Below, one piece after another: positions 18,817-29,066 of a stretch of 64,000 nucleotides of DNA. Each line of letters opens with the position of its first letter. Position 1 is the first letter of the stretch. The stretch is from Prochlorococcus sp. HOT208_60m_813I02 (GTDB taxonomy: Bacteria; Cyanobacteriota; Cyanobacteriia; PCC-6307; Cyanobiaceae): positions 1-64,000 of the forward strand of contig MWOR01000020.1 in NCBI GenBank assembly GCA_002025865.1, written 5' to 3'. The position numbers were made by a program, and so were the translations under genes. Under the pieces are notes generated by a model, which was not told where the DNA came from, did not search any database, and worked only from the letters and a program-made list of their open reading frames with translations.

Positions 18817-19430
18817 AAAATATTACTTATATTTGAACTTATAAAATTAATTAAATTTGAATCAATTTGATGAAATCCATCGAATTCTAATAATTCACAA
18901 AATTTAGATGACTTACTCTTTACCTTTTCATAAATAGTCCTAGAAGCATCTACAGGCACAACGTCATCAAATAAACCATGACTAATAATCAATGGCGAGA
19001 ATTTTTCTCCAGGGTTCCAGTTGGGGTGAGGATAACCACTACAAGCAACAATTAATCCAAAATTTAACTTAAATCCCGCATCAATTGCCATTGCCGCCCC
19101 CTGAGAGAACCCCAACAAAATTGTTTTTCTTAGTGGAATCTTATCAGTATCAAATTTTTTTAATGTAAGTAAAAGTTTATTTACTTCAACCTCAGCTCCA
19201 TTCCAATCATGTGGGTATAATCCATACCACTGTCTTCCCTGACCGCTTGGGTGAAATCCAGGAGCCCTCAAAGAAATTACCTCAAAATCAAGATTTATTT
19301 TTTCAGCCATCTCCTTTCCAAATGTTAAAAGGTCATCTGAATCGGCGCCCCAACCATGCATCAAAATAATTCTATGAGTTGCAGTTTGAGAGCTAATCGA
19401 GACAAATTCATGATTGATAGCATATTTCAT
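18813..19430 (-). CDS. Alpha/beta hydrolase, carboxylesterase/phospholipase family
   Basis: A 205-residue serine hydrolase. The oxyanion-side HGWGADSDDL, the nucleophile elbow GFSQGAAMA, the acid region HGLFDDVVPV and the C-terminal FDGFHQID histidine complete a catalytic triad like that of bacterial carboxylesterase/acyl-protein thioesterase proteins. The natural substrate is unknown. It is divergent from purH with a 33-base gap. Confidence 0.88.
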   Translation of the reverse strand: MKYAINHEFVSISSQTATHRIILMHGWGADSDDLLTFGKEMAEKINLDFEVISLRAPGFHPSGQGRQWYGLYPHDWNGAEVEVNKLLLTLKKFDTDKIPLRKTILLGFSQGAAMAIDAGFKLNFGLIVACSGYPHPNWNPGEKFSPLIISHGLFDDVVPVDASRTIYEKVKSKSSKFCELLEFDGFHQIDSNLINFISSNISNIF

Positions 19431-19463
19431 GTTTATATTCTTAAGTAAGTAAACTTTCCCATA

Positions 19464-21017
19464 ATGTCTCCATTAGCTTTAGTTAGTGTCTCTGATAAAA
19501 AAAATATAATCCCATTTTGTAAGGAATTGGTAGAGCAATTTAATTATAAAATTCTATCAAGTGGAGGAACTGCCAAACATCTTATAAAGGCAAAAATTCC
19601 AGTTATTAAAGTTGCTGATTTTACTAATTCTCAAGAAATTCTTGGAGGAAGAGTTAAAACTTTACATCCAAAAATACACGGGGGGATATTAGCTAAAAGA
19701 ACTGATGAGGAACATAAAAAAGATATAGAAACTAACAATCTTGAGTTAATTGATTTAGTAGTTGTAAATTTATATCCTTTTAAAAAAACTGTAGATCAGG
19801 GAGCTAAATGGGAAGATGCTATTGAAAATATAGATATCGGAGGGCCATCTATGATTCGTTCTGCAGCTAAAAACCATAAAGATGTTTCCGTTTTAGTAGA
19901 TCCTAGTCAATATCAAAATTTTCTTGAAGAAAGTAAAAAAGGTAAATTGAAAGACTCATATAAAGCAAAATTAGCCCTTGAAGCTTTTCAACATACAGCA
20001 GACTATGACACTGCAATATCTAATTGGATAAGAAAAGAAAGAGATTTACAATCTTCAAAATATATTGAATCTTACCCACTAATCAAAACATTAAGATATG
20101 GTGAGAATCCACATCAAAAAGCTTTCTGGTATGGTTTAAGTAACATTGGATGGAACTCAGCAGAACAATTACAAGGAAAAGACTTAAGTTATAACAATCT
20201 ATTAGATCTAGAATCGGCACTTTCAACTGTTTTAGAGTTTGGCTACACAGAAAAAGATGAACTTACAAGCGACATGTTTGCCTCTGTTATTTTAAAACAC
20301 AATAATCCTTGTGGTGCCTCTATAAGTAATTCAGCTTCCAAAGCATTTTTGAATGCTTTGGAATGCGATTCTGTTAGTGCATTTGGAGGAATAGTTGCTT
20401 TTAATTCAAATGTTGATAGTGATACTGCAATTCACCTAAAAGATATTTTCTTAGAGTGTGTCGTCGCTCCATCTTTTGATGAAGAAGCTTTAGAAATTTT
20501 AAAAGTTAAAAAGAATTTAAGAATTTTAAAGTTTTCAAAAGATCAACTTCCAAAAAAGAATCAAAATTCTACTAAATCAATAATGGGAGGATTACTAGTC
20601 CAAGATACTGACGATAGTGAAGAAAAAACTGAAAATTGGATTTCAGTAACTAATAAAAATCCGAGTAATCAAATTAACTTAGATCTAAATTTTGCATGGA
20701 AAATTTGTAAACACGTGAAATCAAATGCAATTGTTATTGCAAAAGACCAAAAAACTATTGGTATTGGAGCTGGACAAATGAATAGAGTTGGAGCAGCAAA
20801 AATTGCATTAAAAGCAGCTGGAAGATTATGTTCTGATGCTGTCTTGGCCAGCGATGGGTTTTTCCCATTTGCAGATACTGTAGAATTAGCAAATGAATAT
20901 GGTATAAAAGCTATTATTCAACCTGGAGGAAGTCTTAGAGACCAAGAAAGTATTGATATGTGTAATTCAAAAGGAATCTCAATGGTATTTACCCAAAAAA
21001 GGCACTTTTTACATTAA
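19464..21017 (+). CDS. purH: Bifunctional AICAR transformylase / IMP cyclohydrolase
   Basis: A 517-residue PurH for the last two steps of IMP synthesis. The N-terminal MGS-like cyclohydrolase domain shows ALVSVSDKKN, SSGGTAKHL and GGRVKTLHPKIHGGIL. The C-terminal transformylase domain has LRYGENPHQKAFWY, KHNNPCGAS (catalytic Lys-His region), SDGFFPFADTVE and IIQPGGSLRDQE. Its 10-formyl-THF comes from one-carbon metabolism fed by glyA elsewhere in the window. Confidence 0.97.
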   Translation: MSPLALVSVSDKKNIIPFCKELVEQFNYKILSSGGTAKHLIKAKIPVIKVADFTNSQEILGGRVKTLHPKIHGGILAKRTDEEHKKDIETNNLELIDLVVVNLYPFKKTVDQGAKWEDAIENIDIGGPSMIRSAAKNHKDVSVLVDPSQYQNFLEESKKGKLKDSYKAKLALEAFQHTADYDTAISNWIRKERDLQSSKYIESYPLIKTLRYGENPHQKAFWYGLSNIGWNSAEQLQGKDLSYNNLLDLESALSTVLEFGYTEKDELTSDMFASVILKHNNPCGASISNSASKAFLNALECDSVSAFGGIVAFNSNVDSDTAIHLKDIFLECVVAPSFDEEALEILKVKKNLRILKFSKDQLPKKNQNSTKSIMGGLLVQDTDDSEEKTENWISVTNKNPSNQINLDLNFAWKICKHVKSNAIVIAKDQKTIGIGAGQMNRVGAAKIALKAAGRLCSDAVLASDGFFPFADTVELANEYGIKAIIQPGGSLRDQESIDMCNSKGISMVFTQKRHFLH

Positions 21018-21018
21018 A

Positions 21019-21579
21019 TTATGTTGATTTTGGATAATATGTAATCTTGTTAGTTTTTCTGAATAAAGATAACCTGCCTGGACCTGCACATAGAAAGTAG
21101 AGAGAAATAGCTCCATATATAAAAGACAATTCGAAAGCATAATTATGACCTTCAACCACTGCCAGAGGAAAGCCTTCTAGTCCAGTATCAAGGAGATGAA
21201 AATAAACTGCAAATGCCATGGTAGAAAATAGACCAAGAGAAGAAAGCCTAGCAAAAATCCCTAAAGCCAATCCTACTGGGCATACCAGTTGAGTAATTGC
21301 TGCTCCAAAAGTCCAAATAACAGGATCACCAGGCAAAAATGGGAAATACTTACCAACAACAAACTCCGCAAAGCCCTGAGGATCTTGAAGTTTTTCAAGG
21401 CCATGATGAATCATCAAAGCACAAAAACCTATTCTTAAAACGAAAATTGATAGTTCCCCAAGGATATTTACCTCTGACCCTGAAGATGAATTGGCAACCA
21501 CAACTTCAACTTTTTGGGGAGCTTTAGTTCTATTCATACTTGCAGTTTGAACCTGATTAGTTTGTGCTTTGTCTTCCAT
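21019..21579 (-). CDS. DoxX family membrane protein
   Basis: A 186-residue protein with a polar N-terminal extension of about 45 residues and then four hydrophobic segments. The LRIGFCALMIHHGLEKLQDPQGFAE stretch is typical of DoxX proteins. Members are quinone-linked or stress-associated membrane proteins; no specific role can be read here. It ends 1 base from the convergent purH stop. Confidence 0.85.
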   Translation of the reverse strand: MEDKAQTNQVQTASMNRTKAPQKVEVVVANSSSGSEVNILGELSIFVLRIGFCALMIHHGLEKLQDPQGFAEFVVGKYFPFLPGDPVIWTFGAAITQLVCPVGLALGIFARLSSLGLFSTMAFAVYFHLLDTGLEGFPLAVVEGHNYAFELSFIYGAISLYFLCAGPGRLSLFRKTNKITYYPKST

Positions 21580-21682
21580 ACTTCATAACTTTTTCATTAT
21601 TCTAGTTAATAAAGGAGATCTTTTGGAATTATCTGACTAAAAAATTAAAAAAACTAAGCAAATTTATAAATGATTAACTAAT

Positions 21683-22879
21683 TCAGGAAGCAATATCAAT
21701 TAACTTTTCAATAACATCTGCAACAACCTTATCAGGAGTGGATGCACCTGAGGTAATTCCAACATTAATTTTTCCACTAGGTAGAAAATTATTCTTAAGT
21801 TCTAATTCTGATCCTAGTGGTTTATGAAATATTGAGTTTTCTTTAACTGATATCCTCTCTGGTGTATCAATGTGAAAAGAAGAAATATTTTTAGTAATTG
21901 CTATTTCTTGTAGGTGAGTAGTATTGGAAGAATTGAAACCTCCAATAACTACTAAAATATCAAGGTCTTCATCAACCAAAGAGAACATTGCATCTTGTCT
22001 TTCTTCAGTTGCATCACAAATAGTATTAAAAGCTAAAAAGTGACTATTTAAGTTTTCTGGTCCAAATTTTTTTAACATCGTTCTTTCAAAAACCTTTCCA
22101 ATTTCTTCAGTCTCACTCTTAAGCATAGTTGTCTGATTTGCAACTCCCACTCTATCTAAATCTTTATCGGGATCAAATCCATTAGAAAAAGCTTTAGCAA
22201 ATTTGTTCATAAACTCATTTCTATTACCTCTCCCGAGAATATATTCAGATACGTAGTTTGCTTCTTCAAGATCAAGTACAACTAAATATTTACCTGCGAA
22301 TGAACTTGTAGCCAGAGTCTCTTCATGCTTAAATTTTCCATGAATAATAGATGTGAAAACATGTTTTTTATGTTTTTCGACTGTATGCCAAACCTTAGAA
22401 ACCCATGGACAAGTTGTATCAATGATATGACAACCTTTCTCATGCAAGAGTTTCATTTCTTGAACAGTAGCTCCGAAAGCAGGAAGTATAACAACATCCC
22501 CATTAGAAACTAAAGAAAAATCTTTGATTCCATTTTTAGCTGAAATGAATTTCACATTCATTTTTCTTAAATGATCATTAACCGAGGGATTATGAATTAT
22601 TTCGTTTGTTATCCAAATATTCTCATTAGGGTAATGTCTTCTAGTTTCATAAGCCATTGCTACAGCTCTTTCAACTCCCCAACAGAAACCGAAGGCTTGT
22701 GCTAGCTTGATATTTAGTCTGCCTTTAGTGTAATTAAAACCATTATCTCTAATAGAACTTATCAAATCACTTTGGTAAGCTTCTTCTAACGCTTTAGCTC
22801 TTTTTGTTGGAGAATCGAAACCCCTTCTATTGTATCTATCAGAGTGATGAAGGGATCTTCTAAAAGCTTGAGTATCCAT
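21683..22879 (-). CDS. ispH: 4-hydroxy-3-methylbut-2-enyl diphosphate reductase
   Basis: A 398-residue cyanobacterial/plant-type IspH (LytB), the last enzyme of the MEP isoprenoid pathway, making IPP and DMAPP. The iron-sulfur cysteines are in [21 protein letters not shown] and [11 protein letters not shown], and the TTML and [10 protein letters not shown] segments are present. It supplies precursors for carotenoids, phytol and quinones. It is longer than enterobacterial IspH, as in other cyanobacteria. Confidence 0.97.
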   Translation of the reverse strand: MDTQAFRRSLHHSDRYNRRGFDSPTKRAKALEEAYQSDLISSIRDNGFNYTKGRLNIKLAQAFGFCWGVERAVAMAYETRRHYPNENIWITNEIIHNPSVNDHLRKMNVKFISAKNGIKDFSLVSNGDVVILPAFGATVQEMKLLHEKGCHIIDTTCPWVSKVWHTVEKHKKHVFTSIIHGKFKHEETLATSSFAGKYLVVLDLEEANYVSEYILGRGNRNEFMNKFAKAFSNGFDPDKDLDRVGVANQTTMLKSETEEIGKVFERTMLKKFGPENLNSHFLAFNTICDATEERQDAMFSLVDEDLDILVVIGGFNSSNTTHLQEIAITKNISSFHIDTPERISVKENSIFHKPLGSELELKNNFLPSGKINVGITSGASTPDKVVADVIEKLIDIAS

Positions 22880-22921
22880 TATCCTATATTACAACGTTTT
22901 AAATAATTTTTCGTAAAAAAA

Positions 22922-22949
22922 AAGAAACCTGACATAAGTCAGGTTTCTT
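22922..22949 (-). terminator. Rho-independent terminator of amt1
   Basis: A perfect 12-bp stem (AAGAAACCTGAC/GTCAGGTTTCTT) with a 4-nt loop, 20 bases beyond the amt1 stop. On the minus strand it runs directly into a long T tract. It isolates amt1 from the downstream ispH gene. Confidence 0.93.
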
Positions 22950-22968
22950 AAATTAATTTTTAGTTAGA

Positions 22969-24429
22969 TTATTTAGCAGATGCAAAGTCTGGATATGCTT
23001 CCATTCCATGCTCTCCTATATCTAAGCCTTGAGTCTCTTCTTCTTCAGATACTCGGATTCCACCGAATAATCCTCCAATTACAGACCAGGCAATCCAGCA
23101 AGTAACCAGTGTCCAAATAGCATAAGCTGCGGCACCAAGAGCTTGAACAAGAAGAAGGGTAATACCTCCGCCATTGAACAATCCCATACCTGCTCCATCG
23201 CCTTGTACAGCTGTACCCCAAAGACCGATTACAATAGTACCCCATACACCACAAACTCCGTGAACAGAGAATGCGCCTACAGGATCATCGATCTCAGCGG
23301 CATCAAGTGCTGCAACAGAAAATACAACGATTATTCCTCCAACTAGTCCTGCGAACCAGGCTCCAGCAAGAGTCATATCACCACAACCAGCAGTGATACT
23401 AACCAAACCAGCAAGGATTCCGTTAATTATCATTGTAAGATCAGGCTTACCAGAAGTTAATGTTGAAACAATAGTTGCACCAATAGCACCAGCTGCTGCT
23501 GCCAAAGTAGTTGTTACAGCAACATAAGGAACCCATTGATCCATAGCAAGTTGAGAACCGGGGTTAAAACCATACCAACCTATCCATAGAACTAATGCAC
23601 CTAGAGTAGCTATAGCCATGTTGTGTCCTGGCATAGCCTGTGGTTTCCCATCAGAGTATTTGCCAATTCTTGGTCCAAGAAGCATAGCTCCTACAAGACC
23701 AGCCCATGCTCCAACTGAGTGCACAATTGAAGAACCAGCAAAGTCTACAAAACCTAAAGAATCAAGCCAACCACCATTCCATTTCCAGCTACCAGCAATT
23801 GGATATATAAATGCAGTTAATACGACAGCAAAAACAACAAATTCTCCAAATTTAACTCTTTCAGCAACAAGACCGGATACGATAGTTGCCGCAGTTCCTG
23901 CGAATGCAGACTGGAACAAGAAATCAACTGTTGGGACTAATCCAGCATCAGTTACCATATCTGCAGTAACTGTTGGATCAAAAAATAAACCTCCAAAATA
24001 AAGCCATCCGTCAGCAACACTACCTCCGTACATTAATGAATAGCCGATAAACCAATAAGAAGTTACAGCTAGAGCAAATACAAAGAGGTTTTTAGCAAGA
24101 ATGTTAACAGCGTTCTTAGAACGGCACATACCTGCCTCAACCATAGCGAAACCGGCGTTCATAAAGATCACTAAAATAGTAGCGATCAAAAGCCATAGAT
24201 TGTTAGCAAGAAAAGCTGCATTCAACTCAGGTAAATCAGCTGCGTGAGCTGAAAGATTAAAAATACCTAAACCAAACAAAGCTAGGGGAACAGTTGCAAG
24301 CCACAACATAGAGCGGTTTGAACTAAATCCTCGAATACTCCTCAAAAGGAGCATAGGTCCATTAACAAGACTTGCATCTTGAAGTTTGGACCTAGAGCGC
24401 CTTTGAGGCGTTTGCAAAGCAGTGGTCAT
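22969..24429 (-). CDS. amt1: Ammonium transporter
   Basis: A 486-residue Amt/MEP/Rh channel with about 11 transmembrane segments after an N-terminal extension of some 55 residues that includes an extra hydrophobic stretch. Typical segments are MNAGFAMVEAGMCRSKN, GAWAGLVGAMLLGPRIG, PGHNMAIATLGALVLWIGWYGFNPGS (conserved pore histidine) and FSVHGVCGVWGTI (second histidine). It takes up ammonium, the main nitrogen source of Prochlorococcus. An NtcA promoter precedes it and a strong terminator follows, so it is transcribed alone. Confidence 0.97.
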   Translation of the reverse strand: MTTALQTPQRRSRSKLQDASLVNGPMLLLRSIRGFSSNRSMLWLATVPLALFGLGIFNLSAHAADLPELNAAFLANNLWLLIATILVIFMNAGFAMVEAGMCRSKNAVNILAKNLFVFALAVTSYWFIGYSLMYGGSVADGWLYFGGLFFDPTVTADMVTDAGLVPTVDFLFQSAFAGTAATIVSGLVAERVKFGEFVVFAVVLTAFIYPIAGSWKWNGGWLDSLGFVDFAGSSIVHSVGAWAGLVGAMLLGPRIGKYSDGKPQAMPGHNMAIATLGALVLWIGWYGFNPGSQLAMDQWVPYVAVTTTLAAAAGAIGATIVSTLTSGKPDLTMIINGILAGLVSITAGCGDMTLAGAWFAGLVGGIIVVFSVAALDAAEIDDPVGAFSVHGVCGVWGTIVIGLWGTAVQGDGAGMGLFNGGGITLLLVQALGAAAYAIWTLVTCWIAWSVIGGLFGGIRVSEEEETQGLDIGEHGMEAYPDFASAK

Positions 24430-24483
24430 AAAAAAAAATTAGATCTGCAAAAAAACAGTTTGTGCTGTTTCCTTTCAAATTTA

Positions 24484-24526
24484 AATTTATTCAAAAAACT
24501 TATCCGTGTCTAGTAGTTGTTTATAC
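24484..24526 (-). promoter_or_regulatory. NtcA-activated promoter of amt1
   Basis: On the minus strand GTATAAACAACTAC (24526-24513) is an exact GTA-N8-TAC NtcA site. It is followed 23 bases later by TAAATT (24489-24484), which fits the TA-N3-T -10 box of class II NtcA promoters (spacing 22-24). The predicted transcript would begin about 48 bases before the amt1 start codon. Confidence 0.85.
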
Positions 24527-24610
24527 CATTTTTATAGTTGCACCTTAAAAAAATATTTGTTAAATTTGAAAATTATTTTTTTTGGGGTTTCAAAATATCA
24601 AGTTTTTCGG

Positions 24611-25351
24611 TTAATTTAAAGGTTTAATTCCATTCCATGATACGTGGTCGATATGAAATTCAAAAGAACATGGAATAGTTATCATTCCTGCACTTAAAGA
24701 TTCTCTAAAGAGATTGCCGTACAAGGGATCTGCATCATCCCCAGGGGCAAAAAAACAAGCGTCCTTTCTCGTAATACAAAGTACTAAAACACTTTTACTT
24801 TCAGGCATTAATTCCTTTAATTCCATGAGGTGTTTTTGACCTCTTTTCGTTACTGTATCTGGGAATAGAGCTACATTTTCTTTAATCCAAGTCGTATTTT
24901 TAACCTCAATGAAAATGTTACGTTTATCAGGATTTGAAGATTTTGGAGTTAAAAAAAAGTCAATTCTGCTTTTTTTATCTTTTCCGTAGGGAACTTCAGG
25001 TTTAATTGTCTCTATTTCTCCTATTATTTTGTTTAACAAATTTTTCTCAATAACCTTTTTGATTAACTTATTTGCAAATAAAGTATTAATTCCCACCCAA
25101 ACCTCTTCATTTTTTGCATCTAAAACACAAATCTGTTCCCAAGTAAAAGGTAATTTTCTTTTTGGAGAAGGGGAAACACTTATTCTTACTTTTGCCCCCT
25201 CACTCAAAAGTCCCTTCATTGGGCCCGTATTAGCACAGTGCGCAGTTACTACCTCTCCACTCTTTAATTTTATATCTGCAAGAAACCTTTTATACCTCTT
25301 AATTAAAATCCCTTCAATTAGTGGATCAAATTCAATTATCCGATCATTCAT
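24611..25351 (-). CDS. sfsA: SfsA family protein (sugar fermentation stimulation)
   Basis: A 246-residue SfsA protein. Recognisable parts are the OB-like N-terminus ([25 protein letters not shown]) and the nuclease-like C-terminal core [23 protein letters not shown] and [16 protein letters not shown]. The D/E-x-K arrangement resembles PD-(D/E)xK nucleases. In E. coli SfsA is described as DNA-binding and affects maltose genes; its role in cyanobacteria is unknown. It diverges from murJ. Confidence 0.92.
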   Translation of the reverse strand: MNDRIIEFDPLIEGILIKRYKRFLADIKLKSGEVVTAHCANTGPMKGLLSEGAKVRISVSPSPKRKLPFTWEQICVLDAKNEEVWVGINTLFANKLIKKVIEKNLLNKIIGEIETIKPEVPYGKDKKSRIDFFLTPKSSNPDKRNIFIEVKNTTWIKENVALFPDTVTKRGQKHLMELKELMPESKSVLVLCITRKDACFFAPGDDADPLYGNLFRESLSAGMITIPCSFEFHIDHVSWNGIKPLN

Positions 25352-25382
25352 AAATATGTCGTTAGTTAGAAATCAAATATAA

Positions 25383-27005
25383 TTGAAACTTAAACTTGTT
25401 GAAAAATTTAGACAAATCCAAATGCATTCATTTTTAAAAAATAATGTTTTTTCAATTTCGTTTGGTACTAGTCTTAGTAAATTAGCTGGATGTATAAGAC
25501 AAATATTTATAGCTGCTGCTTTTGGAGTTGGGGTAACATACGACGCATTTAATTATGCCTATATAATTCCAGGTTTTTTGCTAATAATCATTGGAGGGAT
25601 TAATGGTCCCTTACATAACGCAGTCGTTGCCGTTCTTACTCCCCTTAACAAAAAAAATGGAGGGATTGTTTTAACTCAAGTAAGCATAAAACTTTCAATA
25701 TTATTAACTGGTTTAGCTATATTGATTTACTTTAATTCCAGTTTATTAATTGAATTATTAGCCCCCAATTTAAGTTTCGAAGCTAAATCTATTGCCACTT
25801 ACCAATTAAAAATACTTACACCTTGTATTCCTTTATCCGGATTCATAGGTTTAAGCTTTGGCGCCTTAAATTCCCAAAGAAAATTCTTTTTATCAAGTAT
25901 AAGTCCAGCAATAACAAGCCTAACTACTATGTTTTTTATTTTATTAAGTTGGATTTTCAACCAAGAAAATGCATATTCTCATTTCTTTACTTATACGGGA
26001 TTACTTGCTTATGCAACTTTGACAGGAACTTTAATCCAGTTTGTTATTCAAATTTCGGAAATAAATAAAATCGGTCTATTGAGATTAACGTCACACTTCC
26101 AATTATTTAATGATGAAGAGAGGAGGATTTTCAAACTAATTATTCCAGCATCTATCTCATCAGGTCTCAGTCAAATTAATGTTTTTATCGATATGTTTTT
26201 CGCTTCAAGTTTTCAAGGAGCAGCATCGGGACTAGCTTACGGAAACTTTCTGATACAAGCCCCATTAGGAATATTATCTAACTCTTTAATTTTGCCATTA
26301 CTTCCAAAATTCTCAAAATTAAGAAGTGAACAAGACTACATAGGCCTTCAAAAAAAATTGATCTCTGGAATAGAGTACTGTTTCTTGACAACTATTTTTT
26401 TAACAGGATTTTTCATAACATTTAATAATCAAATAGTGCAGTTAGTTTTTCAGAGAGGATCTTTTGATTATTCAGCGGCTTTAAAAGTAAAGAATATTTT
26501 AATTGCTTATGCAGTTGGCATACCTTTTTATCTTTATAGAGATTTATTAGTAAGAACTTACTATGCAATAGAAAAAACAAACTTCCCTTTCAAGTCATCA
26601 TTTACAGGGATAATATTAAATGTTTTTTTTGATTGGGTTTTAATTGGTGCCCCAATTAATAATTTTGGAAATCTTTCACCATATAATTTTGGAGTTGTTG
26701 GAATAATTTTATCTTCAGTAATAGTTAACTTTATAGTTTGTATTTTGCTTTCTTTTAATCTGAGAAATGAAAATATCCATTTGCCTAACTTGGAATTATT
26801 GAGGAAAATTAGCCTTATGTCACTAGCAGCATTTATAGACAGCACACTTTGTTTTAACATTCTGAAAACTACGAATAACTTCAATTCAAATCTCGCGGAA
26901 TTTTTATTATTAATATTTGGAACTCTAACTTTTTTTGTAATTTACTATATACTTACAAAATACTTGAAAGTAAATAAATTTAAAGTTTCAAAAAAAGAGA
27001 TTTAG
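25383..27005 (+). CDS. murJ: Lipid II flippase MurJ (MviN family)
   Basis: A 540-residue MATE/MOP-superfamily protein with about 14 hydrophobic segments that moves lipid II across the inner membrane for peptidoglycan synthesis. Typical segments are SKLAGCIRQIFIAAAFGVG, PLHNAVVAVLTP, GLSQINVFIDMFFAS and LVFQRGSFDYSAA. The TTG at 25383 gives 14 residues ahead of an in-frame ATG (25422) that is also a possible start. Confidence 0.93.
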   Translation: MKLKLVEKFRQIQMHSFLKNNVFSISFGTSLSKLAGCIRQIFIAAAFGVGVTYDAFNYAYIIPGFLLIIIGGINGPLHNAVVAVLTPLNKKNGGIVLTQVSIKLSILLTGLAILIYFNSSLLIELLAPNLSFEAKSIATYQLKILTPCIPLSGFIGLSFGALNSQRKFFLSSISPAITSLTTMFFILLSWIFNQENAYSHFFTYTGLLAYATLTGTLIQFVIQISEINKIGLLRLTSHFQLFNDEERRIFKLIIPASISSGLSQINVFIDMFFASSFQGAASGLAYGNFLIQAPLGILSNSLILPLLPKFSKLRSEQDYIGLQKKLISGIEYCFLTTIFLTGFFITFNNQIVQLVFQRGSFDYSAALKVKNILIAYAVGIPFYLYRDLLVRTYYAIEKTNFPFKSSFTGIILNVFFDWVLIGAPINNFGNLSPYNFGVVGIILSSVIVNFIVCILLSFNLRNENIHLPNLELLRKISLMSLAAFIDSTLCFNILKTTNNFNSNLAEFLLLIFGTLTFFVIYYILTKYLKVNKFKVSKKEI

Positions 27006-27292
27006 TTTTTAAAAAAACTTTCCAAAATCTCCTCTAATTCTAGAATTTGTGAGTTAGTGATCAAATTAATCAGTGGAATACTATTAACACCATCCCCTAC
27101 TTTTACATTTATTGCTTTCAAACTTAATTTTGCAGCCTCCATTGGGCCTTGATCTTTATTGCTGATACATTCAATAGCAAGATGCCTCGCTAGGCCAGCG
27201 TCTCCAAGATACAAATTCCACTTTTCTATTCTAATAAAAACCTTTTCGGAAATAACATTTTCTAGATCACTTATACGTATCTGAGATTCCAT
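27002..27292 (-). CDS. Small conserved cyanobacterial protein (DUF3181-like)
   Basis: A 96-residue soluble protein. The stretch KWNLYLGDAGLARHLAIEC is strongly conserved in appearance and matches my memory of the cyanobacterial DUF3181 family. Function is unknown. It overlaps the convergent murJ 3' end by 4 bases, and the next minus-strand gene lies 14 bases upstream. Confidence 0.75.
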   Translation of the reverse strand: MESQIRISDLENVISEKVFIRIEKWNLYLGDAGLARHLAIECISNKDQGPMEAAKLSLKAINVKVGDGVNSIPLINLITNSQILELEEILESFFKN

Positions 27293-27306
27293 AAATATAA
27301 ATTGAT

Positions 27307-27588
27307 TTAAGTTGATTGTTTTGAAGTATCTTTAGGTTTTTTTATAATTACGAAAATTAAATGGGCGGCCAAAAGAACTGACCAGACAATTGCAAAATTA
27401 TTAAAATAGTCGATTTCAAATTTAATCTCTTTTAAAAGCCACGTGCCACTTACAATCGCAGTAAATATCATGCAGTGAATAACAAAATTTACTATTCGAG
27501 AAAAATGTTTATAGATTGGATCTTCTAAATCACCATTTCCGTACCACTTTATAGGCATATTAATAATTAGATTGTTAATAATAGACAT
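27307..27588 (-). CDS. Small two-helix membrane protein, unknown
   Basis: A reading of 93 residues with two transmembrane segments (about residues 32-52 and 63-83) and a basic tail. I do not recognise a characterised family. The likely real start is the internal ATG at 27556-27558 (MPIKWYGNGDLEDP), because the first 10 residues are extra and poorly typical. It is probably co-transcribed with the downstream DUF3181-like gene. Confidence 0.7.
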   Translation of the reverse strand: MSIINNLIINMPIKWYGNGDLEDPIYKHFSRIVNFVIHCMIFTAIVSGTWLLKEIKFEIDYFNNFAIVWSVLLAAHLIFVIIKKPKDTSKQST

Positions 27589-27644
27589 TTTACCTGAAAT
27601 CTAGTTGACTAAGAGACCCTGAAACAGAGATATTACATAATTAT

Positions 27645-27718
27645 GCGCCTGTAGCTCAGTGGATTAGAGCACCTGACTACGGATCAGGGTGTCGGGAGTT
27701 CGAATCTCTCCAGGCGCG
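27645..27718 (+). tRNA. tRNA-Arg (ACG)
   Basis: A 74-nt cloverleaf with acceptor stem GCGCCTG/CAGGCGC and discriminator G. The D arm is GCTC...GAGC, the anticodon stem CCTGA/TCAGG has loop CTACGGA (anticodon ACG), and the T loop is TTCGAAT. It is the inosine-modified arginine tRNA of bacteria. Confidence 0.97.
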
Positions 27719-27794
27719 TTAAAATTCTGAAATATTCTTTTTATATTTTTCTAAAAAATATCGTCTATATTATGGGTATTACTTATCAAATTCA

Positions 27795-29066
27795 ATGAAT
27801 ATCCTTCAAAATCTTAAAGAAAGTGATCCAGTAATATCAAACTTTATCAACTCTGAGAAAAATAGGCAGGAAACTCATCTTGAGTTAATCGCAAGCGAAA
27901 ATTTTGCATCAATTGCCGTCATGCAGGCTCAAGGTTCCGTCCTTACAAATAAATACGCGGAGGGATTACCTCAAAAAAGATACTACGGGGGATGTGAATT
28001 TGTTGATGAAATCGAAGAATTAGCTATTGAGAGAGCGAAAAAATTATTTGATGCAAATTGGGCTAATGTTCAACCCCATAGTGGAGCACAGGCAAACGCT
28101 GCTGTTTTCCTAAGTCTACTCAAACCTGGCGACACAATCATGGGGATGGATTTATCTCATGGTGGACATCTTACTCATGGGTCTCCAGTAAATATGAGTG
28201 GTAAGTGGTTCAATGCAGTTCACTATGGTGTAAATAAAGAAACTAGTGAATTAAATTTTGATGAAATAAGACAGATAGCACTTGAAACAAAACCAAAATT
28301 GATCATATGCGGATATTCTGCTTATCCAAGAACAATCGATTTTGAATCATTTAGAAATATTGCAGATGAAGTTGGTGCTTTCTTAATGGCTGATATCGCA
28401 CATATTGCCGGTCTTGTAGCAAGTAAACTTCACCCAAATCCAATACCTTATTGTGATGTAGTAACTACAACAACTCATAAAACATTAAGAGGGCCCAGAG
28501 GGGGACTTATCTTATGTAAAGATGCAGAATTTGGAAAGAAATTTGATAAATCTGTTTTCCCTGGAACTCAGGGTGGGCCCCTCGAACATATAATTGCCGC
28601 TAAAGCAGTTGCATTTGGAGAAGCCTTGCAGCCAGATTTCGTTAATTATTCCCAACAAGTAATAAAAAATGCAAAAGTTCTAGCTTCAACTTTAATAAAT
28701 AGAGGTATCAATATCGTGAGTGGAGGCACTGATAACCATATTGTTTTACTCGATTTAAGAAGTATCAATATGACTGGTAAAATTGCTGACTTGCTTGTAA
28801 GTGAAGTTAATATCACTGCAAATAAAAATACCGTTCCATTTGACCCTGAATCACCTTTTGTAACCAGCGGACTAAGGTTGGGAACTGCTGCATTAACTAC
28901 TAGAGGCTTTAATGAGAATGCTTTTGCTGAGGTTGGCGAAATTATTGCTGATAGATTACTTAACCCAGACGATTCACTGATTGAAAGTCAATGTAAAGAA
29001 AGAGTATTAAACTTATGTAATCGTTTTCCTCTTTATGAAGGCAAACTTGAAGTATCAATTAAATGA
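27795..29066 (+). CDS. glyA: Serine hydroxymethyltransferase
   Basis: A 423-residue PLP enzyme that interconverts serine and glycine and charges THF with one-carbon units. Hallmarks are [30 protein letters not shown], the Schiff-base lysine region [14 protein letters not shown] and [15 protein letters not shown]. It feeds purH and thyX and takes part in photorespiratory glycine recycling. It overlaps cinA by 4 bases, which indicates translational coupling. Confidence 0.98.
   Translation: MNILQNLKESDPVISNFINSEKNRQETHLELIASENFASIAVMQAQGSVLTNKYAEGLPQKRYYGGCEFVDEIEELAIERAKKLFDANWANVQPHSGAQANAAVFLSLLKPGDTIMGMDLSHGGHLTHGSPVNMSGKWFNAVHYGVNKETSELNFDEIRQIALETKPKLIICGYSAYPRTIDFESFRNIADEVGAFLMADIAHIAGLVASKLHPNPIPYCDVVTTTTHKTLRGPRGGLILCKDAEFGKKFDKSVFPGTQGGPLEHIIAAKAVAFGEALQPDFVNYSQQVIKNAKVLASTLINRGINIVSGGTDNHIVLLDLRSINMTGKIADLLVSEVNITANKNTVPFDPESPFVTSGLRLGTAALTTRGFNENAFAEVGEIIADRLLNPDDSLIESQCKERVLNLCNRFPLYEGKLEVSIK

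Noticed and set aside
22969-24429. Several ORFs of 60-127 codons antisense or out of frame to amt1
   Set aside because: They arise from the biased codon use of a highly expressed gene; no family features or start signals.
27645-27718. tRNA-Arg as a phage or island attachment site
   Set aside because: No integrase and no repeat of the tRNA 3' end was seen nearby; flanks are core genes.
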